Source: Helicobacter macacae MIT 99-5501 (GTDB lineage: Bacteria; Campylobacterota; Campylobacteria; Campylobacterales; Helicobacteraceae). From it: a stretch of DNA of 64,000 nucleotides. Both the position numbers and the translations under genes were made by a program. The notes beneath the pieces were generated by a model, which saw only the letters and a list, made by a program, of their open reading frames with translations, searched no databases and was not told where the DNA came from. Below, one piece after another: positions 53,414 to 60,974 of the stretch (position 1 is its first letter; each line of letters opens with the position of its first letter). The DNA lies in the NCBI RefSeq assembly GCF_000507845.1, contig NZ_KI669455.1, positions 319,057-383,056 of the forward strand, in the 5' to 3' direction.

Positions 53414-54694
53414 ATGAAAAAAGTAGTAAATTTGTGGGGGTTGTGCAAGTTGTGGATTTTGCACTTAAGAGAGGCATTTTTTGTAAGCGTTATAGGTGCT
53501 GTGTGTGTAAGCACATTTGCCTCACAGGGCTTAGCACAAGAATCTAGCGATGATTGCAACAAAGAGACTTGCTCGGCAAAAGCGCATAATTATGAGATTC
53601 AAGGCGACATTGAGCGAGCTATTGCGCTGTATAAAAAAGCCATTGAGTTAGGGGATTTGGAGGCTTACTCTTATCTAGCACTGCTATATCAATCCCAAAA
53701 CAACACCACCTTAGCAAAGAATTATTTTCAGCTTGGCTGTGATAATTCCCAATATGACGCTTGCTTCAATCTAGGCACATTTTTTGAGCTAAGCAGGGAT
53801 TTTATCCACGCTCAAAAATACTACAATATAGCGTGCGAAAAAGGAAACGCAAAAGCAAAAGCAAACGCTTGCCACAATCTAGGCGTGCTACATAGTAGCG
53901 AGGTAGCGGGCTTAGAGAGGGATTATGATAAGGCGTTGAGGTTTTATCAAATCGCGTGTGATTTAGACAACCCCAAAAGCTGTGGTTCTTTGGGGACTTT
54001 TTATGAAAAAGGCAATGGTGGAGTGGAGCAAGACTATGCTAGGGCGTTTGAGCTGTATAAATTTGCTTGCGATTCTGGGGAGGCAAGGGCTTGCTTCAAT
54101 CTAGGCACACTCTATGACAGAGGCTATGGTATGAAGCAGAATTTCAAAAAGGCTTTTGAAGTGTATCAAGTAGCTTGCAATGCCAAGCACGCCGAAGCGT
54201 GCAACAATATGGGGCTTATGTATGATGAGGGGCTTGGTGTGCGAAAAAGCCCCCAAAAAGCATTGGAGTTTTACAAAGTCGCTTGTGATTTGCAAAGCCT
54301 AGTAGCGTGTAATAATCTAGGCTATCTCTATGAAAACGAACCAAAGCTAAAAGACAGACAAAAAGCATACACCTACTACCAAATGGCGTGCGATATGAAA
54401 AGTGCCAAAGCCTGCTACAATCTAGGCTATCTCTATGATACTGATGAGGAGAGCAGAGATACAGATAAGGCATTTAAGCTATATGATGCTGCTTGCGGGC
54501 TAAAAGATGCTATGGCGTGCAACAATCTAGGAAATCTCTATGACAAAGGCGAGGGAGTAGCACAAAATCTTGAAGTAGCAAAGAAATACTATGAGAGGGC
54601 TTGCGAGCTTGGCGCGGAGCTAGGCTGCGTAAATAAAGATATGTTTGAGAAAAATCATCAGCGAATCGACAGAAGAGGAAACAACAAAAAATGA
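53414..54694 (+). CDS. Secreted Sel1-repeat (Hcp-like) cysteine-rich protein
   Basis: A 426-residue protein with a signal peptide (about residues 1-41). Nine or ten Sel1/TPR-like repeats of about 36 residues follow. Most carry the disulfide pattern C-x7-C, for example CDNSQYDAC, CDLDNPKSC, CDSGEARAC, CNAKHAEAC, CDLQSLVAC, CDMKSAKAC and CGLKDAMAC, the hallmark of Helicobacter cysteine-rich proteins (Hcp). Some Hcp proteins bind penicillin and stimulate host immunity. The ATG has AAGGAG upstream. The PDZ gene overlaps the end by 4 bp (ATGA), so the two are one operon. Confidence 0.92.
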   Translation: MKKVVNLWGLCKLWILHLREAFFVSVIGAVCVSTFASQGLAQESSDDCNKETCSAKAHNYEIQGDIERAIALYKKAIELGDLEAYSYLALLYQSQNNTTLAKNYFQLGCDNSQYDACFNLGTFFELSRDFIHAQKYYNIACEKGNAKAKANACHNLGVLHSSEVAGLERDYDKALRFYQIACDLDNPKSCGSLGTFYEKGNGGVEQDYARAFELYKFACDSGEARACFNLGTLYDRGYGMKQNFKKAFEVYQVACNAKHAEACNNMGLMYDEGLGVRKSPQKALEFYKVACDLQSLVACNNLGYLYENEPKLKDRQKAYTYYQMACDMKSAKACYNLGYLYDTDEESRDTDKAFKLYDAACGLKDAMACNNLGNLYDKGEGVAQNLEVAKKYYERACELGAELGCVNKDMFEKNHQRIDRRGNNKK

Positions 54695-55827
54695 AGCGTT
54701 TTGGATTTTCTCTTTGCGCGACTTTAGCTTGTCTTAGACTTGCTTTGCTTTTTGGCATAGTGCCTAGCATAGTAGATGCGATGAGCTATCAGGCTTGTCA
54801 GCAGTTTTATAGGCAAGCCACAAGTGTTGTTGATTCTAAAAGGGTGTTTTCACTCCAATACAACGGCAAGCCATACTTGCTTGCCTACTCGAAAACCCCC
54901 CTTAGCTCATCTAAAATCATCAAAAGAGATATATTTTTGGGACTATATCTTTTCTCTGGCTCTACCCCGCTAAGCTACCGCATAAAGCCCATAGACAGCT
55001 ATGCAAACTCACTCTCTCTAGCGGGCGTGAGTGCCACTGAAGCGGTAAATGGAGTGGTGGTAAGCGGTGGCAGAGGGATTTTTGATTTGGCAAAGTTTTC
55101 AAAGCCATTGCCAAAAGATTCTGTCATAAGCAATATTTGCTTTCAAGTGTATGGATTTTATGCCTATGATAATTATTTCGTGCCTAAGCCCTTGATTGAT
55201 AGATTTCTCTCAAGCAAAGGCGGAATCTATGGCGACATAGGAGTAAGAATCATCGAATCTAGCCAAGATTCCCAAAACCTAGCCCAAAAAAATCCCGCAA
55301 ATCCCAAATCCACGCAAAGCCCCACCAAGTCATCGCCAAAATCCATAATAGTCGAGCAAATCGATATATTTTTCCCAAACAATCCATTTTTGCCACGCGA
55401 TAAGATTGTATCCATAAATGGCGAGAGCATAAAATCTAGCGTAGATTTTGAATGGAAAGTGGCAAATCTCACGCCAAATTCCACTGCCAAAGTCGCCATA
55501 GTGCGAAATGGCAAAGCCCAAACCCTAGAAGTCAAAGTCCTGCATAGACAAGGTGGTGGCTTGCTTAGCGATACATTTTTGGAGAGGTTTGGTGTTTGGC
55601 TTGATGGCAATCTTGTGATTCGCTCTATGAAAACGCCACTCCCCTTTAATCTATCTTTGCTAAGTGAGGGCGACCAGCTTTTGTGGATAGATAAGACACC
55701 TATAAAAAGAGGCGATGGATTTTGGCATTTGCGAGAATTGCTGATGAGGGCGTGGCTAAATGGAAATATCGAGCTTCTTATACTGCACGAGGGGGTGGAA
55801 GCATTTGTGCGCTCTCAAATGCGCTAG
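54691..55827 (+). CDS. Exported PDZ-domain protein of unknown function
   Basis: A 378-residue protein with a signal peptide (residues about 1-30, ending VDA). An N-terminal domain with two cysteines (CQQFYRQAT, ICFQVYGF) follows. A Ser/Lys/Pro/Asn-rich linker (KNPANPKSTQSPTKSSPKS) comes next. A PDZ-like fold (RDKIVSINGESIKSSVDFEW, KVAIVRNGKAQTLEVKVL) is then visible, and a second hydrophobic loop DQLLWIDKTPIKRGD completes it. No protease motif is seen, so it is a binding PDZ protein. It is coupled to the Sel1-repeat gene by an ATGA overlap, suggesting an envelope function together. Confidence 0.7.
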   Translation: MKRFGFSLCATLACLRLALLFGIVPSIVDAMSYQACQQFYRQATSVVDSKRVFSLQYNGKPYLLAYSKTPLSSSKIIKRDIFLGLYLFSGSTPLSYRIKPIDSYANSLSLAGVSATEAVNGVVVSGGRGIFDLAKFSKPLPKDSVISNICFQVYGFYAYDNYFVPKPLIDRFLSSKGGIYGDIGVRIIESSQDSQNLAQKNPANPKSTQSPTKSSPKSIIVEQIDIFFPNNPFLPRDKIVSINGESIKSSVDFEWKVANLTPNSTAKVAIVRNGKAQTLEVKVLHRQGGGLLSDTFLERFGVWLDGNLVIRSMKTPLPFNLSLLSEGDQLLWIDKTPIKRGDGFWHLRELLMRAWLNGNIELLILHEGVEAFVRSQMR

Positions 55828-56070
55828 CAAAACCAAACAACACTAGCAACAATCTAGCGCAATGAGGCATAAAACCAAAAAAGCCAAATGAGACAAAACC
55901 TGCAAAACCTAAAAAATCTAGCTTTGATTTTTGGATTTTGCCTACTTTAAGTTTGCAAGATTTGTGATTAGAGATTTTGCTAGCAAAGACAAATTTTGCC
56001 ATAGTTTTTAAGCTAGTAGCACCCAAATAGCACCCAAATAATGCCAAACCAACACCAAAAGGAGAACAAA

Positions 56071-56526
56071 ATGGAAATCTTACTTCAAAGCCTATCCCAA
56101 AACTACCTGCTTATCAAATCACTACACATTATTAGCGTTATTTGCTGGATGGCGGGGCTTTTTTATTTGCCTAGACTTTTTGTCTATCACGCAGAAAACT
56201 CCTCAAATGCGGATTTTGTAGCCGTAGTCAAGCTACAAGAATATCGCCTTTTTGCCTACATTATGCGACCTGCTATGCTTGCTAGCGTTATCACGGGCGT
56301 GCTTATGATTGGAAGTGATTTTGGGATTTTCAAAAGTGGTGTTTGGATACATATCAAGCTACTTTTTGCCCTGCTTTTGCTACTCTATCATATCGCTTGT
56401 GGGATTTTGGTAGGTAGATTGCAAAGGGGTAGCTCAAATCTTAGTGGCAAGTTTTTTCGCTTTTTCAATGAGATTCCAACGATTTTGATGATAGTCATCG
56501 TAGTTTGCGCTGTGATGAAATTCTAA
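56071..56526 (+). CDS. hemJ: HemJ-type protoporphyrinogen oxidase (HP1484-like)
   Basis: A membrane enzyme oxidising protoporphyrinogen IX in heme synthesis. The family is recognised by HIISVICWMAGLFYLPRLFVYH (with conserved His), the KLQEYRLF block, IMRPAMLASVITGVLM, WIHIKLLFALLLLLYH with conserved His, and FRFFNEIPTILMIVIV. I place the start at 56071 (MEILLQSLSQ) because AAGGAG lies directly upstream; the frame is open 10 codons earlier. In H. pylori this gene is adjacent to ubiE, as here once argH is skipped. Confidence 0.9.
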   Translation: MEILLQSLSQNYLLIKSLHIISVICWMAGLFYLPRLFVYHAENSSNADFVAVVKLQEYRLFAYIMRPAMLASVITGVLMIGSDFGIFKSGVWIHIKLLFALLLLLYHIACGILVGRLQRGSSNLSGKFFRFFNEIPTILMIVIVVCAVMKF

Positions 56527-56556
56527 GCATTCAAGGCTTATACTTAAGGAAAAAAT

Positions 56557-57990
56557 ATGGCAAAACAAAAACTATGGGGCGGGCGATTTAGTGCGGGCTC
56601 TAGCGCATTGCTAGAGGAGTTTAATGCTTCGATAAACTTTGATAAACGGCTTTGGAGCTATGATATTTTGGGCTCAAAAGCACACGCAAAAATGCTTTGC
56701 AAAATAGGTGTTTTAAGCGCAAATGAGCTTAGCCAAATCACGCAAGGACTAGAATCTATCGCCTCTCAAATCGCTCAAGGTAAGTTTAGCTTTGAGATTG
56801 CTGATGAGGATATTCACATGAGCATCGAGCGCGCGCTTATAAACCTCATAGGCGAGGTTGGCAAAAAGCTCCACACCGCTCGCTCTAGAAACGACCAAGT
56901 CGCGCTAGATTTTAGAATGTTTGTCCTAGATGCAAACCGCGCGATAAAAGATGAGATTTTAGCCCTTATTGATGGGCTTTTAGGCATAGCTTCACGCCAC
57001 ACGGATACACTTATGGCAGGTATGACGCATTTGCAGCACGCCCAAGTGGTAAATCTAGGATTTCACATAGTCGCGTGGGTATCAAGCCTAAAGCGCGATG
57101 TAGAGCGACTAGATAGCGCATTTAAGCAGGCGGATTTTATGCCACTAGGCAGTGGGGCATTGGCAGGCACACCTTATAAAAACGATAGGGAATTTTTGGC
57201 AAAAGAGCTAGGATTTGGCGCACCTACGCTAAATGCTATGGATTCTGTGAGTGATAGGGATTTCGCACTTGATTTGCTATATGCTATCGCTATGCTTAGT
57301 ATGCACATCTCACGCATAGCCGAAGAAATGGTGCTATGGAGTAGTGCGGAGTTTGGGTGGCTAAGGCTTAGCGATGAGTATGCCACAGGTAGCTCGATAA
57401 TGCCACAGAAAAAAAACCCCGATGTCCCAGAGCTACTGCGCGGCAAAAGTGGCAGAGCCTATGGCAACCTAATCTCACTACTTGTAACGATGAAATCCCT
57501 CCCCCTAGCTTACAACAAAGACACCCAAGAGGACAAAGAAGCGGTGTTTGATAGCATAGATACCGCGCTTATTAGCCTAAAGATTTTGCGTGAGGCGTTG
57601 CTAAGTGCGCACTTTGACACAGACAAAATGTCGCAAGCCTGCAGGGTAGGGCATTTGAGTGCTACGGATTTGGCAGATTTTTTGGTGCGCGAATGCAAAG
57701 TGGCGTTTAGAGAAGCACACCATATCACAGGCAAAGTCGTAGCCTACGCAGAATCAAAAGGCGTGGATATAAGCGAGCTAGAGGAAGCAGAGCTAGACAC
57801 ACTACTATGTGAAGTAAAATCTAGCGCGACAAAAAAAGCAAAAAAAGTGCTATCCCTCACGCGCTCAATGCACTCAAGAGACACGCTAGGAGGTAGCTCA
57901 AGCACGCAGACACAAAGCCAGATTGACTCTCTAAAGTCGTGGCTAAACTTAGCAAGAGAAGAAAAATATCAATATAAAGGACAAATATGA
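56557..57990 (+). CDS. argH: Argininosuccinate lyase
   Basis: The last enzyme of arginine synthesis, cleaving argininosuccinate to arginine and fumarate. Signature [11 protein letters not shown], and the catalytic-Ser and His contexts [10 protein letters not shown] and [12 protein letters not shown], are intact. An extra Ser-rich C-terminal end ([11 protein letters not shown]) brings it to 477 residues, a little over the usual 455-465. It lies between hemJ and ubiE, overlapping ubiE by an ATGA. As far as I recall H. pylori lacks this pathway, which fits an enterohepatic species. Confidence 0.96.
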   Translation: MAKQKLWGGRFSAGSSALLEEFNASINFDKRLWSYDILGSKAHAKMLCKIGVLSANELSQITQGLESIASQIAQGKFSFEIADEDIHMSIERALINLIGEVGKKLHTARSRNDQVALDFRMFVLDANRAIKDEILALIDGLLGIASRHTDTLMAGMTHLQHAQVVNLGFHIVAWVSSLKRDVERLDSAFKQADFMPLGSGALAGTPYKNDREFLAKELGFGAPTLNAMDSVSDRDFALDLLYAIAMLSMHISRIAEEMVLWSSAEFGWLRLSDEYATGSSIMPQKKNPDVPELLRGKSGRAYGNLISLLVTMKSLPLAYNKDTQEDKEAVFDSIDTALISLKILREALLSAHFDTDKMSQACRVGHLSATDLADFLVRECKVAFREAHHITGKVVAYAESKGVDISELEEAELDTLLCEVKSSATKKAKKVLSLTRSMHSRDTLGGSSSTQTQSQIDSLKSWLNLAREEKYQYKGQI

Positions 57991-59126
57991 ATAAAAAAAC
58001 CACAAAAATGCCAAATACAAAGCTGATAAAAAAGACCACAGATTCCAATTTTTTGTCGCTTATGAGTTTGGACTCTACGCTAAGTGCTAGTGAAGTGAAA
58101 TCTAGCGCGACAAAATCTAGCCAATCTAGCAGGGCAAAATCTAACAAGCCAAAATCTAGTGAAAAAAAAACAAACATAACAAAATCTAGCACAAAATCCA
58201 CTCAAGCAAAAAAACCAAGCAACACAAAAACAACCACTAAAGCAAACAATAAAACCACCCAAAATACTAGACAAATCGCTTCTAAACAAAAGCAAATCGT
58301 CTCAATGTTTGATAACATAGCCAAAGACTATGACAAGGCAAATCATTTGCTAAGTTTGGGGATTGATATTTCGTGGCGCATAGATGCGTGCAAGAGAGCG
58401 TATAAAGCACTGCAATCCACTCCAAGCAAAACTCCAATCAAAGTAGAAAACAATGCCAAAAGCAAGCAAGCAAGCAAGATAGCAAGTAAGGTGGCAAGCA
58501 AAGCAGAGCAAAATCCACCTAGTCAAAATCTAAAAATCGTAGATATTGCTTGTGGCACGGGCGATATGCTACTTCAGTGGCACACCCAAGCAAGCAAGCA
58601 AAATCTCATCATAGACACACTCATCGGCATAGACCCATCAAAAGAAATGCTAAAAATTGCCAAGCAAAAAATCCAAAAAAAACTACAATCTAGCAAATCC
58701 CCCAAAGTCCTCATAAAAGTCGGCGAAGCAAAGAATCTATCTATGCTAGAAAAAGAAAGTGTGGATATACTATCTATCTCTTATGGACTGCGCAATGTGC
58801 TTGAGTATGAGAGGGCTTTGAGTGAGTTTTGGCGCGTGCTAAAGCCTAGTGGCGTGCTAGTGGTGCTAGATTTTTTCAAAAAGCCAAACCCAAGTTTGCT
58901 TGATAGATTTGTAGGCATTTATACGCGCACGATTTTGCCATTTGTGGGGTGGGCGATTTCGCGCAATTATGAAGCGTATAAATATTTGCCTGATTCTATG
59001 GATAGCTTTGTAAGCCCACAAAAACTAGCCCAAGACTTGCAATCGCTAGGATTTAAGCAAGTGCAAATCAAAGGATATAGTGCCAATATCTCTCATCTAG
59101 TGCTAGGAGTGAAAGGTAAATTGTGA
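57987..59126 (+). CDS. ubiE: UbiE-type demethylmenaquinone methyltransferase with long N-terminal extension
   Basis: A SAM-dependent C-methyltransferase of menaquinone synthesis. The conserved domain runs from about residue 95 ([20 protein letters not shown]) to the end, with [16 protein letters not shown] as the SAM-binding motif I and [20 protein letters not shown] and [12 protein letters not shown] as UbiE hallmarks. The first about 95 residues are Lys/Ser/Thr-rich low complexity and are not part of the family, and an additional Lys/Ser/Ala-rich insert lies at about 148-174. The start has AAGGAC upstream. It overlaps argH by 4 bp. Confidence 0.93.
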   Translation: MNKKTTKMPNTKLIKKTTDSNFLSLMSLDSTLSASEVKSSATKSSQSSRAKSNKPKSSEKKTNITKSSTKSTQAKKPSNTKTTTKANNKTTQNTRQIASKQKQIVSMFDNIAKDYDKANHLLSLGIDISWRIDACKRAYKALQSTPSKTPIKVENNAKSKQASKIASKVASKAEQNPPSQNLKIVDIACGTGDMLLQWHTQASKQNLIIDTLIGIDPSKEMLKIAKQKIQKKLQSSKSPKVLIKVGEAKNLSMLEKESVDILSISYGLRNVLEYERALSEFWRVLKPSGVLVVLDFFKKPNPSLLDRFVGIYTRTILPFVGWAISRNYEAYKYLPDSMDSFVSPQKLAQDLQSLGFKQVQIKGYSANISHLVLGVKGKL

Positions 59127-59467
59127 TTATTTTTTTTGACAATCCATAAAAATAGTAGTATGACAAGGGAACTACAAAAATAGATAATTATAGTAATTTA
59201 TCCATTTAGCGTTATTTTTTTTGACACTTCGGCTTGTGCCAAATATATTGCAGAATGCAAAACCTTATATTTGCGCCCTACATTTGCATTCGCTTGCAAA
59301 CCGCTTTTGCGCTTGCTTGCGAACCCGCATTTACTTTTTGCTTTCACATTTGCGCCCCCGCATTTGTCATATTGAGCGTAAGCGAAATATCTCAAAGAAT
59401 TATACAAGATTACAAAAAGCATAGAAAAAGGCATAGATTTGTAAAAATCTATTTGGAATCTTTTTTT

Positions 59468-59505
59468 AGATACTTCGGTTTGTGCCAAACCTTAAGTATG
59501 ACAAG
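59468..59505. repeat. Family C hairpin (TACTTCGG ... AGTATGACA)
   Basis: AGATACTTCGGTTTGTGCC then AAACCTTAAGTATGACAAG; the outer arms TACTT/AAGTA and inner GGTTTG/AAACC pair, giving a fold-back element. It recurs in varied form at 59519, 60374 and 60690. Confidence 0.65.
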
Positions 59506-59518
59506 TAAAGTTTGCTTT

Positions 59519-59554
59519 AGATGCTTCAGGCTACGCTTTTAAGTATGACAAATG
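59519..59554. repeat. Family C hairpin copy
   Basis: AGATGCTTCAGGCTACGC followed by TTTTAAGTATGACAAATG; a diverged copy of the same element. Confidence 0.6.
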
Positions 59555-59593
59555 TTTTAGTCAGTATGACAAGCTGATTTGGTTTGCTATTTC

Positions 59594-59687
59594 AAAACCC
59601 CCTCCCTTGAATCCATTTTTTTCAAAGTGAGGGTGTTTGGCTCTCTTAAAGCCCCCTCCCTCTGCGGAGGGGGTTTGGGGGTGGGTA
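59594..59687. repeat. Family A element pair, near-identical to 63513-63606
   Basis: Two units: one starting CCCCCTCCCTTGAATCCA and ending AAAGTGAGGGTGTTTGG, then the canonical one CCCCCTCCCTCTGCGGAGGG through TTTGGGGGTGGGTA. About 94 bp matches the coding copy in the terminal autotransporter gene with only a few differences. Confidence 0.9.
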
Positions 59688-59694
59688 AGTCTTT

Positions 59695-59737
59695 CGTCAT
59701 TGCGCGTTGATTGTTCGTCATTGCGAGAATTTACTAA
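59695..59737. repeat. GTCATTGCGAG family, partial tandem copies
   Basis: CGTCATTGCGCG then TTCGTCATTGCGAGAATT, two truncated copies in tandem right after a family A element. Confidence 0.65.
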
Positions 59738-59994
59738 AGAGACTGCACTTACTTTACATTTTTTACATTTCCCACAACCATAGCGCAAAATCTCATTCCT
59801 AGCACCAACGAGAGAGAATGTGGCGTTAGGCTTAAGGTTTTGCCTGCTTAAAGCAAAGTCTATTCATTTGACAAAGTTAGAGATGTGAGTAGACTGCTAT
59901 GGCTGTAGGAAATGTAAAAATGCTTTTTTGTGTCGTGTTTTGCTTTTGCTAACACTTGCTTTTATGTTGGCTTTTTTCTTATGACAAGAAATAA

Positions 59995-60034
59995 AAAGCC
60001 CCCTCCCTCTGCGGAGGGGGTTTGGGGGTGGGTA
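59995..60034. repeat. Family A palindromic element, intergenic copy
   Basis: AAAGCCCCCTCCCTCTGCGG then AGGGGGTTTGGGGGTGGGTA; one canonical unit in the same orientation as 59648-59687. Confidence 0.9.
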
Positions 60035-60042
60035 TCATATTT

Positions 60043-60082
60043 GTCATTGCGAGGCATTGGACTTAACACAACAAAGCAATCC
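60043..60082. repeat. GTCATTGCGAG family (family B) copy
   Basis: GTCATTGCGAGGCATTGG ... CAAAGCAATCC, directly beside a family A copy and 8 bp before another family B copy. Confidence 0.75.
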
Positions 60083-60089
60083 ACCACAC

Positions 60090-60133
60090 CGTCATTGCGA
60101 GAGAATGAACGAAGTGAATTCTCGTGGCAATCT
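60090..60133. repeat. GTCATTGCGAG family (family B) copy, identical to 60410-60453
   Basis: CGTCATTGCGAGAGAATG ... GAATTCTCGTGGCAATC. The internal part GAGAATGAAC/GTGAATTCTC is an inverted repeat. The copy at 60410 is identical over about 43 nt. Confidence 0.85.
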
Positions 60134-60183
60134 ATAAAAATCAAAAAAAACATTAACGCAGAAAAAGGCAATAATACCTGATA

Positions 60184-60232
60184 GATTGCCACGCATTTGG
60201 AATACTAACGATTCCAAATGCTCGCAATGACG
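60184..60232. repeat. GTCATTGCGAG family (family B) copy, inverted
   Basis: GATTGCCACGCATTTGGAAT ... ATTCCAAATGCTCGCAATGACG with a perfect inner inverted repeat CATTTGGAAT/ATTCCAAATG. Confidence 0.85.
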
Positions 60233-60267
60233 ATTGGAGAAAGCCCGCTTGCTCAATCTATGTAATA

Positions 60268-60337
60268 TACCCACCCCCTAACCCCCTCCGCAAGGGAGGG
60301 GGGAAATAATTTGCTTGCCCTCACTTGCAATGGAGGA
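60268..60337. repeat. Family A element, reverse orientation, with extension
   Basis: TACCCACCCCCTAACCCC then CTCCGCAAGGGAGGGGGG, followed by TTGCTTGCCCTCACTTGC and GGAGGA. The extension recurs after the copies at 60580 and 60813. Confidence 0.85.
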
Positions 60338-60373
60338 GAATCTTGAGGTTGTCGCTAGCAAGGGAGAGGGAAT

Positions 60374-60404
60374 GGATACTTCGCTTCGTTTAAGTATGAC
60401 AATG
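60374..60404. repeat. Family C hairpin copy
   Basis: GGATACTTCGCTTCG then TTTAAGTATGACAATG. It follows the family A copy at 60268. Confidence 0.6.
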
Positions 60405-60409
60405 CTTTC

Positions 60410-60453
60410 CGTCATTGCGAGAGAATGAACGAAGTGAATTCTCGTGGCAATCC
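60410..60453. repeat. GTCATTGCGAG family (family B) copy
   Basis: Identical to 60090-60133, starting CGTCATTGCGAGAGAATG. Confidence 0.85.
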
Positions 60454-60511
60454 ATTATCCGCACTAATGGTGCTTCATTTTGTTTTCTAAAGAAACTGCG
60501 CTTCGCTTGTT

Positions 60512-60544
60512 TTGCCACGCTCGCTTTGCTCGCTCGCAATGACG
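60512..60544. repeat. GTCATTGCGAG family (family B) copy, inverted
   Basis: TTGCCACGCTCGC ... GCTCGCTCGCAATGACG. Confidence 0.75.
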
Positions 60545-60579
60545 ATTGGATAAAGCTCGCTTACTCAATCTATGCAATA

Positions 60580-60688
60580 TACCCACCCCCTTAATCCCCC
60601 TCCGCAGAGGGAGGGGGAACAAAAGAGCGGTAACTCTGCAAGGGAGGGGGAAATAATTTGCTTGCCCTCACTTGCAATGGAGGGGGAG
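60580..60688. repeat. Family A element, reverse orientation, with extension
   Basis: TACCCACCCCCTTAATCCCC and CTCCGCAGAGGGAGGGGGAA, then GCAAGGGAGGGGGAA and TTGCTTGCCCTCACTTGC ... GGAGGGGG. This is a longer composite than the other copies. Confidence 0.85.
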
Positions 60689-60689
60689 T

Positions 60690-60725
60690 GGATACTTCGG
60701 GCTTAAAAGCCCTCAGTATGACAAG
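60690..60725. repeat. Family C hairpin copy
   Basis: GGATACTTCGGGCTTAAAAG then CCCTCAGTATGACAAG; GGGCTT/AAGCCC forms a stem. Confidence 0.65.
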
Positions 60726-60812
60726 AAGTTGCGGTATGACAAATTGTTGTCGCAGTATGACAAGCGAGTGCTTTAGTCTAAGCGAATCTAATCCCCTCGC
60801 TTATCAAATGGT

Positions 60813-60885
60813 TACCCACCCCCTAGCCCCCTCCGCAAGGGAGGGGGAACTAATTTGCTTGCCCTCACTTGTAAAGGAGGGGGAA
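60813..60885. repeat. Family A element, reverse orientation, matching 63711
   Basis: TACCCACCCCCTAGCCCCC and TCCGCAAGGGAGGGGGAACT, then the TTGCTTGCCCTCACTTG extension. The first 39 nt are identical to the coding copy at 63711. Confidence 0.9.
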
Positions 60886-60974
60886 TTATATAGTGTTGTC
60901 CCCTATCAATCAAGCCCGCTTACTCAATCTACACAAATCTATACAATCCCTACACAATCTCTACACAAGCCCGC

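Larger units (their letters stand above)
59127..60974. other. Gene-free 1.85-kb repeat island
   Basis: No ORF here looks like a gene; the open frames that exist are translations of repeats. It contains four or more family A palindromic elements, at least six family B (GTCATTGCGAG) copies and several family C hairpins (GGATACTTCGG...AGTATGACAA). It lies between ubiE and the terminal autotransporter gene (both ending toward it). Confidence 0.85.

Noticed and set aside
59930..60181. 83-residue ORF containing PPPSAEGVWGWV
   Set aside because: Also a translation of repeat copies A and B; no start signal and no homologous protein recognised.
59127..60974. CRISPR-like array from the repeated units
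   Set aside because: Units differ in length, orientation and spacing, there are three different families, no uniform spacers, and no cas genes in the window.
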